Assembly (NCBI GenBank): GCA_016700075.1
Contig: CP065000.1
Span: forward strand, 310,001 to 374,000
Direction of reading: 5' to 3'
DNA: 64,000 nt
Source: Acidobacteriota bacterium
Lineage (GTDB): Bacteria > Acidobacteriota > Blastocatellia > Pyrinomonadales > Pyrinomonadaceae
The notes under the pieces are model-generated. The model worked only from the letters and a program-made list of their open reading frames with translations. It was not told the origin of the DNA and searched no databases. The position numbers and the translations under genes are program-made. This document shows positions 36,785 to 45,499 of the stretch, piece after piece. Within the stretch, counting starts at the first letter, position 1. The number at the start of each line of letters is the position of its first letter.

Positions 36785-38353
36785 TCACACCTTTTGCGAC
36801 GACAGCTTGCCCTGCATGAACTGAAGCAGATATTCTCGTCCGCCTGCCTTTGAGTCCGTGCCGCTCATATTAAAACCGCCAAAAGGATGCACGCCTACCA
36901 GCGCTCCTGTGCATTTGCGGTTGAAATAAAGATTGCCTACGTGGAAATCTTCCCTGGCCCGCTCGATGCGTTCCTGCGAACCGCTGTAAAGTGCACCGGT
37001 GAGGCCAAATTCCGTCCCGTTCGCTATCTCAAGAGCATGTTCGAAATCGCGGGCCTTCGTAACGGCGAGAACCGGAGCGAATATTTCTTCTTGTTCGATG
37101 GTATCGCCGGGCTTAACGTCCGCGATGATCGTGGGCTCGATGTACCAGCCCGTGCTGTCATCGCCTTTGCCGCCGGTCATCAGGCGTCCGCCCTCAGCGA
37201 TTCCTTTTTCAATGTAACTGAGCGTAGTTTCGTATGATCGCTTATTGATAACGGCAGCGACGTTCATATCAGCGTCGAGAGGCGAACCAACCTTGAGCTT
37301 GCCGGTCAATTCCACGACTCGGTCGAGCAGAGCATCGTAAACCTTCTCATCGGCGATGAGCCGCGAACAAGCAGAGCATTTCTGCCCTTGGAAGCCAAAA
37401 GCAGCCTGTACGGCGCCGACGGCGGCGCTTTCCACGTCTGCGTCATCCGCGACGATGATCGCATCCTTGCCGCCCATCTCCGCGACGACGCGCTTGATCC
37501 AGATCTGTCCTTCGCGCGTTTTCGCAGCCTCTTCGTTGATGTGCAGGCCGACGCCTTTAGAACCAGTGAACGAAATAAAACGCGTCTTCGGATGCGTCAC
37601 CATGGCCTCGCCGGTCGCGGCGCTGCCGGAAATGAAGTTCACCACGCCTCTAGGCAGCCCGATCTCCTCCAGAATTTCCATGAACGCGCTTGCGATCGCG
37701 GGCGAATCCGACGAAGGCTTGAGCACAACTGTGTTTCCTGCAACAACGGCGGCCATCGTCATACCGGCCATAATGGCGAGCGGGAAGTTCCACGGCGGGA
37801 TGATGGCACCAACGCCGAGCGGAATGTACTGAAAATGGTTGTTTTCACCTGGGATCCGCGTGAGCGGTTGTTCTTCGGACCAGCGGAGCATCTCTCTGCC
37901 GTAGAATTCGCAGAAATCGATGGCTTCGGCGGTATCACCATCGGCCTCAGCCCACGTTTTCGACACTTCAAAGACCATCAGAGCCGAAAGCTCGTGCTTG
38001 CGCTGCCGCATTATATCGGCCGCTTTGAAAAGATATGCCGCGCGCTCCGCCGCAGGCACCTTTCGCCACGTCACAAACGCCTTCGCCGCCGCTGCGATAG
38101 CCTTTTCCACCAGCGAAGTATCCGTATCTCCCTCGGAAAACACGCCGACGACCGTAGCATGGTCAAAAGGCGAGCGGCTTTCGAATTTACTCGGCAGGCT
38201 TATCTTTTCGCCGCCGATGATTATCGGGTATTCGCGCCCGAGCCCTTCGCGAACCTTCGCGAGTGCCGCCTCGAACGCCGCTTTGTTCTCCGGCGTCGTA
38301 AAATCCGTAAAAGGCTCGTTCCTAAATTCGTCCAAAGCTCCTGCTGTCTGCAT
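36785..38353 (-). CDS. rocA: L-glutamate gamma-semialdehyde dehydrogenase (RocA/PruA type)
   Basis: 522 residues. Oxidises glutamate-5-semialdehyde (pyrroline-5-carboxylate) to glutamate, the second step of proline degradation. It has the ALDH fold: PPWNFPLAIMAGMT, NTVVLKPSSDSP, FTGSKGVG, the general base EMGGKDA and the nucleophile in GFQGQKCSACSR. The PHPFGGFNMSGTDSKAGG end is typical of the stand-alone enzyme. No proline dehydrogenase gene is in the window. Confidence 0.92.
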   Translation of the reverse strand: MQTAGALDEFRNEPFTDFTTPENKAAFEAALAKVREGLGREYPIIIGGEKISLPSKFESRSPFDHATVVGVFSEGDTDTSLVEKAIAAAAKAFVTWRKVPAAERAAYLFKAADIMRQRKHELSALMVFEVSKTWAEADGDTAEAIDFCEFYGREMLRWSEEQPLTRIPGENNHFQYIPLGVGAIIPPWNFPLAIMAGMTMAAVVAGNTVVLKPSSDSPAIASAFMEILEEIGLPRGVVNFISGSAATGEAMVTHPKTRFISFTGSKGVGLHINEEAAKTREGQIWIKRVVAEMGGKDAIIVADDADVESAAVGAVQAAFGFQGQKCSACSRLIADEKVYDALLDRVVELTGKLKVGSPLDADMNVAAVINKRSYETTLSYIEKGIAEGGRLMTGGKGDDSTGWYIEPTIIADVKPGDTIEQEEIFAPVLAVTKARDFEHALEIANGTEFGLTGALYSGSQERIERAREDFHVGNLYFNRKCTGALVGVHPFGGFNMSGTDSKAGGREYLLQFMQGKLSSQKV

Positions 38354-38371
38354 CCCTGTATCTCCTAAAAC

Positions 38372-39085
38372 CTAGTACGTATAACCGTAATATATCGCAA
38401 AAAAGTTGTTACCGCGGCCGACGTTGCCGATATTGTAAGTTCCCTGTACAAAACTGCGGCTATTGATCTGATATGTAAGCCCGGCCGAGCCGTAGCCGAA
38501 ACGATTATTGCCGCTGACCCATTCGCCGACGGCTGTAAAACGCCGCGAGATGGGCTGTTCGACCGCGACCGTCGCACCGCCTTTCGAACCGAAATCATCG
38601 CCGCCGTTGAATACACGATACGCGCCTGCGGTGACGCGGGCTCCGCCGATCTTCTTGAAGGTCTTGCCCACGTTCGCATAGGTGAAAACCTGCGACGATC
38701 CGGCTAGAGAACGACGCAGCGGGACGTAAACGACGGCCCCGACGCTGGCACCGACGGCGTGCTTTTCATTGTTATAAACGTTCTGTTTCACGCTGAAATT
38801 CATCTCAAGCGGCGTATCGTTGCCGTCGCGTGTGTAAAAAAACGACACGCCGACATCGGTCTTTCTGCCCAATCCGTAAACGGTGCGGTATCCGTATGTC
38901 TGAAACCCGCCGTTCTCGAACTTCTTCGGCTTGAAAATGACATTAGCCTCGAGATAGAACCGTCCTTTCTCAAGCGTATCGGTCGTCGGCGTGTTGATAA
39001 TCGTCATCTGCGCGGACGCCGCTGCCGAGCTCACCGCAATCAATACCGCGGCCACAAAAATACAGTGCCTTATCCCCTTGAACAT
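38372..39085 (-). CDS. Outer-membrane beta-barrel-like exported protein
   Basis: 237 residues from ATG 39085 (MFKGIRHCIF) preceded by GGAGAAGAGAG; the frame is open upstream but that portion is not signal-like. Signal peptide ends ASA. The mature part alternates hydrophobic and polar residues and ends in an aromatic (YYGYTY), as expected for an outer-membrane barrel, possibly eight to twelve strands. It is 18 bases upstream of rocA; the link to proline metabolism is positional only. Confidence 0.72.
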   Translation of the reverse strand: MFKGIRHCIFVAAVLIAVSSAAASAQMTIINTPTTDTLEKGRFYLEANVIFKPKKFENGGFQTYGYRTVYGLGRKTDVGVSFFYTRDGNDTPLEMNFSVKQNVYNNEKHAVGASVGAVVYVPLRRSLAGSSQVFTYANVGKTFKKIGGARVTAGAYRVFNGGDDFGSKGGATVAVEQPISRRFTAVGEWVSGNNRFGYGSAGLTYQINSRSFVQGTYNIGNVGRGNNFFAIYYGYTY

Positions 39086-39171
39086 CTCTCTTCTCCGTGT
39101 TCGGCACTCCGTCACCAACGCCGTTTCGGGGCGGGCAAGCCTCGCCAACGGCAGTTTCACCGCAATAGCGG

Positions 39172-39396
39172 CTACAAATTTCGCGATCTGCGCATTTCGC
39201 GCATCTCCCACTCGTCCAGCATTTCGGGGAAAACGGCGGGGCCGTCGTTCGGCCATCCGACGACGAAACGCGGCTGCTGCGAATCGTTCAACCTTTTAAC
39301 GTATGCGAGCAGCAGCACCCAGCCTTCGCCCAGATATTTGTTAAGTTCGCCGCTCGACGTCAATTCGGCGGTCAGTTTCGTGTCCTGTATCTCCAA
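39172..39396 (-). CDS. Small soluble protein of unknown function
   Basis: 74 residues from a TTG start at 39396, 4 bases after the def stop, with GGGG in the end of def as a possible ribosome binding site. The sequence LGEGWVLLLAYVKRL...PRFVVGWPNDGPAVFPEM is protein-like and follows the codon pattern of its neighbours. No family recognised. Confidence 0.5.
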   Translation of the reverse strand: MEIQDTKLTAELTSSGELNKYLGEGWVLLLAYVKRLNDSQQPRFVVGWPNDGPAVFPEMLDEWEMREMRRSRNL

Positions 39397-39400
39397 AAGG

Positions 39401-39931
39401 CTATCCCCACTTGCCGGTTTTTTGCAGTCTCTTAATTCTACGCTTTGCAAGCTCGCGTTTCAATGCCGACATCCGATCCAGGAACACAATTCCGTCGCAG
39501 TGATCGGTCTCGTGCAGAGCGCAGCGGGCCGCCAGGCCCTGCAGATCGAGCTCGATACGCTCGCCTCGGACGTCGTTTCCGCCAATAATTACACGCATTT
39601 CGCGTTTTACCACCTGAAACAGCCCCGGGAACGAAAGACATCCTTCGTCGCCGGTCTGTTCGCCTTCGACGCGGATGATCTCCGGATTAATGATCGCGTG
39701 CCGCTCGTGTGAACCGTCCTCGTTCGGCGTGTCCATCACAAAAAGCCTTCTCGAAACCGCGACCTGCGGCGCCGCCAATCCAACGCCGCCCGCGTCCGAC
39801 ATCGTCTCGAACATATCCGCGACCAGCCGCTCCAGCTCCGCGTCAAATTCCCCCTCCGCGACCGGCCGCCCGACCGTCAGCAGCACAGGCTCCGGATAAT
39901 GTACTATCGGCAGCAACGCCATAACCGCCAT
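39401..39931 (-). CDS. def: Peptide deformylase
   Basis: About 176 residues. Removes the N-formyl group from new proteins. Motif 1 GVGLAAPQ, motif 2 EGCLSFPG (metal Cys), and motif 3 HETDH (two His and catalytic Glu) are present. Motif 3 context is LHETDHCDG where most enzymes have QHExDHLxG, so two flanking positions are substituted while ligands remain. The start is ATG 39931 or 39922; the TTG at 39952 is less likely. No ribosome binding site is clear. Confidence 0.94.
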   Translation of the reverse strand: MAVMALLPIVHYPEPVLLTVGRPVAEGEFDAELERLVADMFETMSDAGGVGLAAPQVAVSRRLFVMDTPNEDGSHERHAIINPEIIRVEGEQTGDEGCLSFPGLFQVVKREMRVIIGGNDVRGERIELDLQGLAARCALHETDHCDGIVFLDRMSALKRELAKRRIKRLQKTGKWG

Positions 39932-39952
39932 TTTACGCGATTCTAATGCCAA

Positions 39953-40391
39953 TTGTCAGCGCCGGGCCGGGCGCCTGCCAGCCTGCGGTCCGATAAAGGG
40001 AGAACCACTTCCGTCAGGAAGTGGCAACTTCCGGAAAGAATGCAGGAAAGGCCGCCTACGGTCCGTCGAATAAGAAGGCTGCCGGGCGTGCCGCCTTTTT
40101 GCATAAGCCCGCGCGTGAGCAAGGGCGACAGCGACCGACCGACACGAACGAAAAGACCGCACGCATCTTCTACCTGCGTTCTTTCCGTCTGATTATGCTC
40201 AGGATATCGCCCTTACTAACGTGCGGGCTTCTGCAACTTGATTTCCGCCGTACGGCCGCATCTCTGAATCTCGCTCGGAGGCTCAAGGCGAAGTTGACAT
40301 ACACGCGTATATATTCTAGAAGGCATCTACAGTGAGACCTTTTCCATAGTCGCCTTCAAAAAATCATTATTCCACGGCTAGAGGAGCGCCC
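39953..40391. other. Gap with REP-like fragment, no gene
   Basis: Positions 39979-39992 (CAGCCTGCGGTCCG) repeat a motif of the array at the right end of the window. A perfect hairpin CCACTTCC-GTCA-GGAAGTGG lies at 40005-40024. The rest contains open frames up to 104 codons that look like neither strand of a real gene. Probably holds the promoter of the gene at 40392. Confidence 0.55.
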
Positions 40392-41042
40392 ATGAGAACA
40401 TCGATCTATTTTTTCCATCACGAAACTTCGCCGAAACGACTGCAATCTGGATTTAGGTTTTGTAGGAATATTATTGTTGGCGTGGCCATTCTAACTGCGG
40501 GATTTGTCGTAACGACTAAGGTTATATCTATCTACTCACAATCAAATTACAAGTCAATTGCGATCACTCGTGACGGCGTCGTGAAGCCGCAAATCACTAT
40601 TAAAGAATTGGAGATCGGTGGCCGAAACATACAGTCTAACGAGACCTTTGCTGAATCCTCAGATTGGCTGAGTCGAGTTTCATTTACTGTAGAGAATGTT
40701 TCAGAAAAGTCGATCGAATACATGCTCATCCATTTGTGGCTTCCAGAAACTAGAGCCTCCGGATCGGTTTTGGTTTATCAGATCGCTTTTGGAAACTTAA
40801 ATCCATCAAAAGGGGGGGGTCCCGCATTTCTCCTGGAACCCGGTGCGAGAACTAGAATTTCACTGGCAAACGAGTATTCGAAGATTGAAACATTCGTAAG
40901 TCCCAGGCACTCCATGGCAGACATCCAGAAAGCCCGCCTTGAGGTTGGTTTTTTGCTTTTTGACGATCAGACTGCGTGGAGCGTCGGTACACACCTAAGG
41001 CGCGATAGTAAAGACCCTAATCGCTTCATTCCACTGGAATAG
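40392..41042 (+). CDS. Membrane-anchored protein of unknown function
   Basis: 216 residues, one membrane segment near 25-45 with a basic N-terminus in the cytoplasm, then a beta-rich exported domain (ITIKELEIGGRNIQSNETF..., SRVSFTVENVSEKSIEYML) like an Ig/adhesin-type fold. It is AT-richer than the surroundings. The MopE-like gene follows 11 bases later, so the two probably work together. Confidence 0.7.
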   Translation: MRTSIYFFHHETSPKRLQSGFRFCRNIIVGVAILTAGFVVTTKVISIYSQSNYKSIAITRDGVVKPQITIKELEIGGRNIQSNETFAESSDWLSRVSFTVENVSEKSIEYMLIHLWLPETRASGSVLVYQIAFGNLNPSKGGGPAFLLEPGARTRISLANEYSKIETFVSPRHSMADIQKARLEVGFLLFDDQTAWSVGTHLRRDSKDPNRFIPLE

Positions 41043-41053
41043 CTAGGCAAGGT

Positions 41054-42244
41054 GTGCAAAGAGCATTGGCAAACTTTCCAGGTGAGCGATTTACGCCCTT
41101 TTTTATACTTTTCGGAATTGGAGCACTGTTTGCCATCGGGTATCAATGGCTCCGGAGCCCAGAACCTGTTTACGCACAATATTCAATTCAGTGCGATCAA
41201 TTTAGCAGTTTTGAGCACGGCTGCGGTAACAATGAAACGTTTGGGCTCGGTTACTACATAGAGACAGCGTTCGTTTCCACCGGAGAAGGAATAAATGCTG
41301 CCGTTGAGGGGAGCACTAACTGCGTTGGCACGTCAGGTGGTGCGGTTCCTGACGTTCGTCTTGCCACGAACAACTCAGGATATTGCTGTGATCGCGACTA
41401 CGACGGATTTGTCGGGAATAGACCAGGATGCGGAACGTGGTTGGATTGTAACGACAATAATGCTTCTATTCACCCTAATGACACGGAAGTTTGCGATTCG
41501 GTCGATAACAACTGCGATGCGAATATTGATGAGGGTGGCGTTTGCTGTACGCAACAAACCGAACCGTTGTGTTTCGATCAAGGGTACGGTTGCGGTTCGT
41601 TCATTGACCCTTATCAGGGATTTTGTAAGCCAGAGTGCTGCGCAGCATGTTACGCCAATGGTGGACAATATTGTGAAACAAATTGTAATTGTTGGACGCC
41701 GATAGTGATTGATGTTGCAGGAAACGGTTTCAACTTAACGAACGGGGCCAACGGAGTTTACTTTAAATCAAGCCCTGATGGCGAAATTGTTAGGACGGCT
41801 TGGACCGCCTTCGGTAGCGATGATGCGTTCCTAGTACTTGACCGAAACGGAAACGGGACGATTGATGACGGCAGTGAGTTGTTTGGATGCTCCACTCCGC
41901 AGCCCGTGCCGCCGATAGGCGGAATAGGAAATGGTTTTATAGCGTTAGCTGAATATGATAAGCCTGCGAATGGCGGTAACGGTGACGGCAGTATTGATCA
42001 CAGGGACACAATCTTTCCGTTCCTTCAGTTGTGGCGGGACACCAAACACAATGGTGTTTCAGAACAAGACGAACTTTTAGCGTTGCCCCATTCAGAAATT
42101 CGTCAAATCGAGTTGCTATTTCGTGAATCACGAAGACAAGATCTGCACGGCAACCGATTTAAGTATAGAGCAAAAGTACTTGATATACGCGGCGCTCATG
42201 TCAAAAAGTGGGCGTGGAATGTATTTCCTGTTGTTCAACCATAA
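41054..42244 (+). CDS. MopE-like exported protein with metal-binding motifs
   Basis: 396 residues from GTG 41054, with a membrane segment near 13-30. A Cys-rich centre holds the putative metal-binding repeat seen in MopE-type proteins, DRDYDGFVG..CNDNN..PNDTEVCDSVDNNCDANIDEGG, then a further Cys cluster (about 12 cysteines). The C-terminal part has LDRNGNGTIDDGSELFG, an EF-hand-like calcium loop, and NGDGSIDHRD. In MopE a related region binds copper; that is only an analogy here. Composition is AT-richer than the neighbours, suggesting transfer. Confidence 0.75.
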   Translation: MQRALANFPGERFTPFFILFGIGALFAIGYQWLRSPEPVYAQYSIQCDQFSSFEHGCGNNETFGLGYYIETAFVSTGEGINAAVEGSTNCVGTSGGAVPDVRLATNNSGYCCDRDYDGFVGNRPGCGTWLDCNDNNASIHPNDTEVCDSVDNNCDANIDEGGVCCTQQTEPLCFDQGYGCGSFIDPYQGFCKPECCAACYANGGQYCETNCNCWTPIVIDVAGNGFNLTNGANGVYFKSSPDGEIVRTAWTAFGSDDAFLVLDRNGNGTIDDGSELFGCSTPQPVPPIGGIGNGFIALAEYDKPANGGNGDGSIDHRDTIFPFLQLWRDTKHNGVSEQDELLALPHSEIRQIELLFRESRRQDLHGNRFKYRAKVLDIRGAHVKKWAWNVFPVVQP

Positions 42245-42415
42245 CGTCCATTCCTTTTTTCTTTCTGATTGCAACCGTTTGCAAGTTTATGGCCATCCCT
42301 TAGATCGCAATTGGAATTCGTCGAAACACTTAATTACTCATATATGATCGGAATATAGGACCTATGGCCGAATTTCGCATGATACTCAAATAAACTATCT
42401 TCCTCACGCGTAGCA

Positions 42416-42889
42416 TTAATCTTGCTCGCGACTATCTGCTGAAGTTGCTTCTATGTTTGCCCAATTGCAGAGCGCGTCTTTTTCCGTTTCGGACAAAACG
42501 GCGTCAGGATGGCCGTAGGTGTAGCTGGGCAGCGGCATTTTTCCTTCGCGGACCTCGTCGCACATTTCTTCAAGCTTGTGGGAGCGCTGTTTTGCGTTCA
42601 TGCGTGCGAAGGTGCTGAAGTTGAGCTCGTCTCGGCCTTTGAGAAAATGGTCCTGCATCCACCAGCCGACGGGCTGAACGTACGAATACCAGGGATAGAC
42701 CGTCTTGTGCGAATGGCAGTCGTTGCAGCTGCGTGCCAACATCATCGAAATGTCGGGCGGAACTGCGACGGCGGCCTCCATAGTTTCCGCGGCGTTTACC
42801 GGCGGATTCGTTTTGTCGATCTGAAACAACTGCAGAACCGCAAACGCCGCGGCGAGAACGATAACGACGTATTTAATTACCCTTTTCAT
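42416..42889 (-). CDS. Heme-binding-domain (Haem_bd) exported protein
   Basis: 157 residues from ATG 42889 (MKRVIKYVVIVLAAAF), giving a signal anchor. A single CNDCH heme-attachment motif near residue 55, followed by WYSYVQPVGWWMQDHFLKGRDELNFS, matches the haem-binding domain of small c-type proteins found in Acidobacteria and Bacteroidetes. It is likely a periplasmic redox protein; the partner is unknown. Confidence 0.85.
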   Translation of the reverse strand: MKRVIKYVVIVLAAAFAVLQLFQIDKTNPPVNAAETMEAAVAVPPDISMMLARSCNDCHSHKTVYPWYSYVQPVGWWMQDHFLKGRDELNFSTFARMNAKQRSHKLEEMCDEVREGKMPLPSYTYGHPDAVLSETEKDALCNWANIEATSADSREQD

Positions 42890-43068
42890 TTTAGTCCCTC
42901 CGATCCGATCGGTATAAAAGCCTTGCGCCGCCTCTCTATGAGGCAAATATATCACAAAGGACTAGGCCCCGATTCATCTATTCTTCCCGTGATTCTTTCA
43001 GCCGTTTAGATTTCGTCTTGTATGGTCATCCCTCACGCAACAGACCTCCGAAATTATGCTCCGTATTT

Positions 43069-43104
43069 TCCCTTTATCCTTTCGCCTTTATCCTTTATCC
43101 TTTA
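43069..43104. repeat. Pyrimidine repeat CCTTTATCCTTT
   Basis: Imperfect short repeats of CCTTTATCCTTT(CG) run for about 36 bases directly before the fatty-acid hydroxylase start. The gene lacks any purine-rich ribosome binding site as a result. Confidence 0.7.
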
Positions 43105-43108
43105 GGTG

Positions 43109-43930
43109 ATGCTTCACCCGACGGTCATCGCGATACCGATATTTGCGGCTCTGATCGCCGCCGAAGCGTTTTTCGCCGCCCGCCGCCGCGACCCCGAATA
43201 CAACGACAACAAAGATACCTGGACCAACATTTTTTTGGGCTTTATGAGCGTCGTCTGGGGCGCGGTGTTTGGCGTTTTCACCTTCTTCATCTACGATCTC
43301 TGCTACAACCTCGCACCCTTTAAGTTCCCCGCCGACGCGTGGTGGACGTGGGCCGTGCTTTTCTTCGTGGACGACTTTGCCTATTACGTTTTCCACCGCG
43401 CAAGCCACGAGATACGACTGTTTTGGAATTTCCACGTCGTGCATCACAGCAGCGAACACTACAATCTTAGCGTCGCCGTGCGGCAAAGCTGGTTTTCGGG
43501 GCTGCTGCATTGGATATTCTACGCGCCGGTTATGCTGCTCGGCTTTGCACCGTGGATGTTCGCGCTGATGCACGGCTTTAATTTGATATATCAGTTCTGG
43601 ATCCACACGAAATTCGTCCGCCGCCTCGGTCCTCTCGAATGGATCCTCAACACGCCGTCGCACCATCGCGTCCATCACGGCGTCAACGAACAGTATCTCG
43701 ACAAGAACTACGCGGGTGTACTGATCATCTGGGACAGGCTGTTCGGCAGCTTTGTGCCCGAGACCGAGGAGCCGCGTTACGGCATTATCAAACCGATCAA
43801 AAGCTACAACCCGCTGTGGATAAACACCCACGCCTGGTTTGAAATGTTCGCCGCTATCCGTTCAAATAGAGGTTTCAGGGCGAAGCTGAAAAGCGTCTTC
43901 GGCTCGCCGAATCTGGAGACCACGAATTAA
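43109..43930 (+). CDS. Sterol desaturase / fatty acid hydroxylase family membrane protein
   Basis: About 273 residues, four to five membrane segments. The eight-histidine di-iron site is visible: HRASHE, HHSSEHYN and HHRVHHGVN. The family inserts hydroxyls or double bonds in lipids, sterols or carotenoids using oxygen. I take ATG 43109; GTG 43106 is the alternative, and neither has a usual ribosome binding site. Confidence 0.93.
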   Translation: MLHPTVIAIPIFAALIAAEAFFAARRRDPEYNDNKDTWTNIFLGFMSVVWGAVFGVFTFFIYDLCYNLAPFKFPADAWWTWAVLFFVDDFAYYVFHRASHEIRLFWNFHVVHHSSEHYNLSVAVRQSWFSGLLHWIFYAPVMLLGFAPWMFALMHGFNLIYQFWIHTKFVRRLGPLEWILNTPSHHRVHHGVNEQYLDKNYAGVLIIWDRLFGSFVPETEEPRYGIIKPIKSYNPLWINTHAWFEMFAAIRSNRGFRAKLKSVFGSPNLETTN

Positions 43931-43933
43931 TTC

Positions 43934-44662
43934 ATGAAAAGATCCGCCGGACTTGTTTTTATTCTTTTGTTAGCCTCCACTGTATCTATTTTAGGCCAGT
44001 CCGTCGGCGTCAAAGGCGAAAAAATCACCTACACCAGGCCCGAGCCGTCGAGTGAATTCAAAAGCACATTCACGGTGAATTATCCCCGCATCACTGCCTC
44101 TTCGCGCGAGATCGCGTCAAAGATCGAATCGCTTCTTAGTTATGAGAAGGCATTCGACTTTACCATCGAAGAGGAAAAGAAGGACCTGCAGTGGCTTTCT
44201 GAGGCCGATTTTGAGGTGAATTACAATACCAACGGCATATTGAGCATCGAATTGCGGATCGACGGTGTCGCTGCGTATCCGGACTCCGTTACCAAAAAAC
44301 TGAATATAGACACGGTCCGCGGCGTCCGCCTGTTTCCAAAAGATGTTTTCCGCAACTTGCCCGCTCTCGCCGGCCTCGTCAAACGGAAACAGGCGGCTGA
44401 GATCGCGGCTGCTAGACGTGCGATGCGTAAAGACCCCGACGCACAGGACCTTGACCCGAATGAAATGTTCGCAAGGGCCAATTTCCGCGTGGCCGAATTG
44501 AACGCATTCCAGGTGACTGAACGCGGCGTGACGTTCTATTATGATTACGGGTTTCCGCACGTCGTGAAGGCTCTCGAACCGGACGGCATTTATCAACTGT
44601 CGTGGCGTGACATGCGGCCGTTCATCAAACCCGGAAGCCTGCTGGCAAAGGCCGCGAGATAA
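43934..44662 (+). CDS. Exported protein of unknown function
   Basis: 242 residues with a signal peptide ending SILGQ. The mature portion is mixed alpha/beta with an RSIV-like feel (AAYPDSVTKKLNIDTVRG) and ends KPGSLLAKAAR. No known domain is certain. It lies 3 bases after the hydroxylase stop and 3 bases before the B12-binding gene, so it is in a tight operon. Confidence 0.65.
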   Translation: MKRSAGLVFILLLASTVSILGQSVGVKGEKITYTRPEPSSEFKSTFTVNYPRITASSREIASKIESLLSYEKAFDFTIEEEKKDLQWLSEADFEVNYNTNGILSIELRIDGVAAYPDSVTKKLNIDTVRGVRLFPKDVFRNLPALAGLVKRKQAAEIAAARRAMRKDPDAQDLDPNEMFARANFRVAELNAFQVTERGVTFYYDYGFPHVVKALEPDGIYQLSWRDMRPFIKPGSLLAKAAR

Positions 44663-44665
44663 GTT

Positions 44666-45073
44666 ATGTCAGATAGAAAGATCAGAGTTTTAGTAGCAAA
44701 GCCGGGCCTCGACGGCCATGACCGCGGTGCAAAGGTGATAGCACGTGCTTTGCGTGATGCCGGAATGGAGGTCATCTACACCGGTCTTCGTCAGACACCG
44801 GAGATGATCGCTTCGGCTGCACTTCAGGAAGATGTCGATGCCGTCGGCATCTCCATTCTCAGCGGAGCACACAAGACGCTATGCCCGCGTATCGTAGAAC
44901 TTTTACGCGAGAACGGAATGGATGACACCCTTGTTGTCGTTGGCGGCATCATACCTCAAGAAGATATTGCTCCTTTGAAGAACGCCGGCATAGCAGAAGT
45001 ATTCCTTCCCGGCACGTCGACAGAGGACATCGTTAAGTTTCTGCAGAGCAACGTCAGGCCCGGCCTGTCGTAA
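44666..45073 (+). CDS. Cobalamin-binding subunit of methylmalonyl-CoA mutase type
   Basis: 135 residues. It is the stand-alone B12 domain with the base-off ligand motif KPGLDGHDRGAKV (DxHxxG) and the SILSGAH...VVVGGIIP strand-loop. In organisms with split mutases it pairs with a large catalytic subunit, which is not in the window. It fits the branched-chain acyl-CoA context further downstream. Confidence 0.93.
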   Translation: MSDRKIRVLVAKPGLDGHDRGAKVIARALRDAGMEVIYTGLRQTPEMIASAALQEDVDAVGISILSGAHKTLCPRIVELLRENGMDDTLVVVGGIIPQEDIAPLKNAGIAEVFLPGTSTEDIVKFLQSNVRPGLS

Positions 45074-45102
45074 TGGTGGTAATTGACAAGGGAGATAAAA
45101 CA

Positions 45103-45432
45103 ATGAAAAGAACATTAACAGCATTGATACTCGGTGTATTTATGGCCGCGTCGCTAGTCGTCGTGGGCGGCAGCAGCAGCGCATCAGCGGCGACGCCTGC
45201 TATGCAAACGAAAAAGAAACAGCAGAACGTAGGCCTGATCCGCCGCGGGTACCGCGCAGGTAAGAAAGGCGCAAAAGCGTCATATAAAGGCGGGCGTTGG
45301 GTTACGGTCAGAACCTACCGCGGCGGTAAATGGGTGACCAAGAGGGTCTGGCAGGCAGGCAAATGGGTGACGGTAAAATCTGCAACCGGCACCAAGCGTG
45401 TATTTCGACGTTCGAAGAAGGTTATCTACTAA
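45103..45432 (+). CDS. Small secreted basic protein with Gly-x-Trp-Val-Thr repeats
   Basis: 109 residues from ATG 45103, with GGGAGA seven bases upstream. Signal peptide ends SASAA. The mature part is very basic and contains GGRWVTV, GGKWVTK and AGKWVTV, three copies of a (G/A)G(R/K)WVT unit. The upstream in-frame GTG at 45073 would give a longer, unlikely form. It may be a nucleic-acid or envelope-polysaccharide binder; no family recognised. Confidence 0.78.
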   Translation: MKRTLTALILGVFMAASLVVVGGSSSASAATPAMQTKKKQQNVGLIRRGYRAGKKGAKASYKGGRWVTVRTYRGGKWVTKRVWQAGKWVTVKSATGTKRVFRRSKKVIY

Positions 45433-45455
45433 ATTCGAAACATCTGCTTTAGATC

Positions 45456-45494
45456 GGCTGGGGTTTGCCTTAAGCAACTCCAGCCTTTATTTTT
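45456..45494 (+). terminator. Rho-independent terminator
   Basis: Stem GGCTGGGGTT (45456-45465) with AACTCCAGCC (45476-45485), one G-U, then TTTATTTTT. It ends the transcript of the basic protein only six bases before the AtuA start codon, so atuA must be made from a promoter inside this terminator or by read-through. Confidence 0.9.
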
Positions 45495-45499
45495 GTTGT

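Noticed and set aside
38759..39712. 317-codon plus-strand frame across def and the barrel protein
   Set aside because: Antisense shadow of two genes with recognised products.
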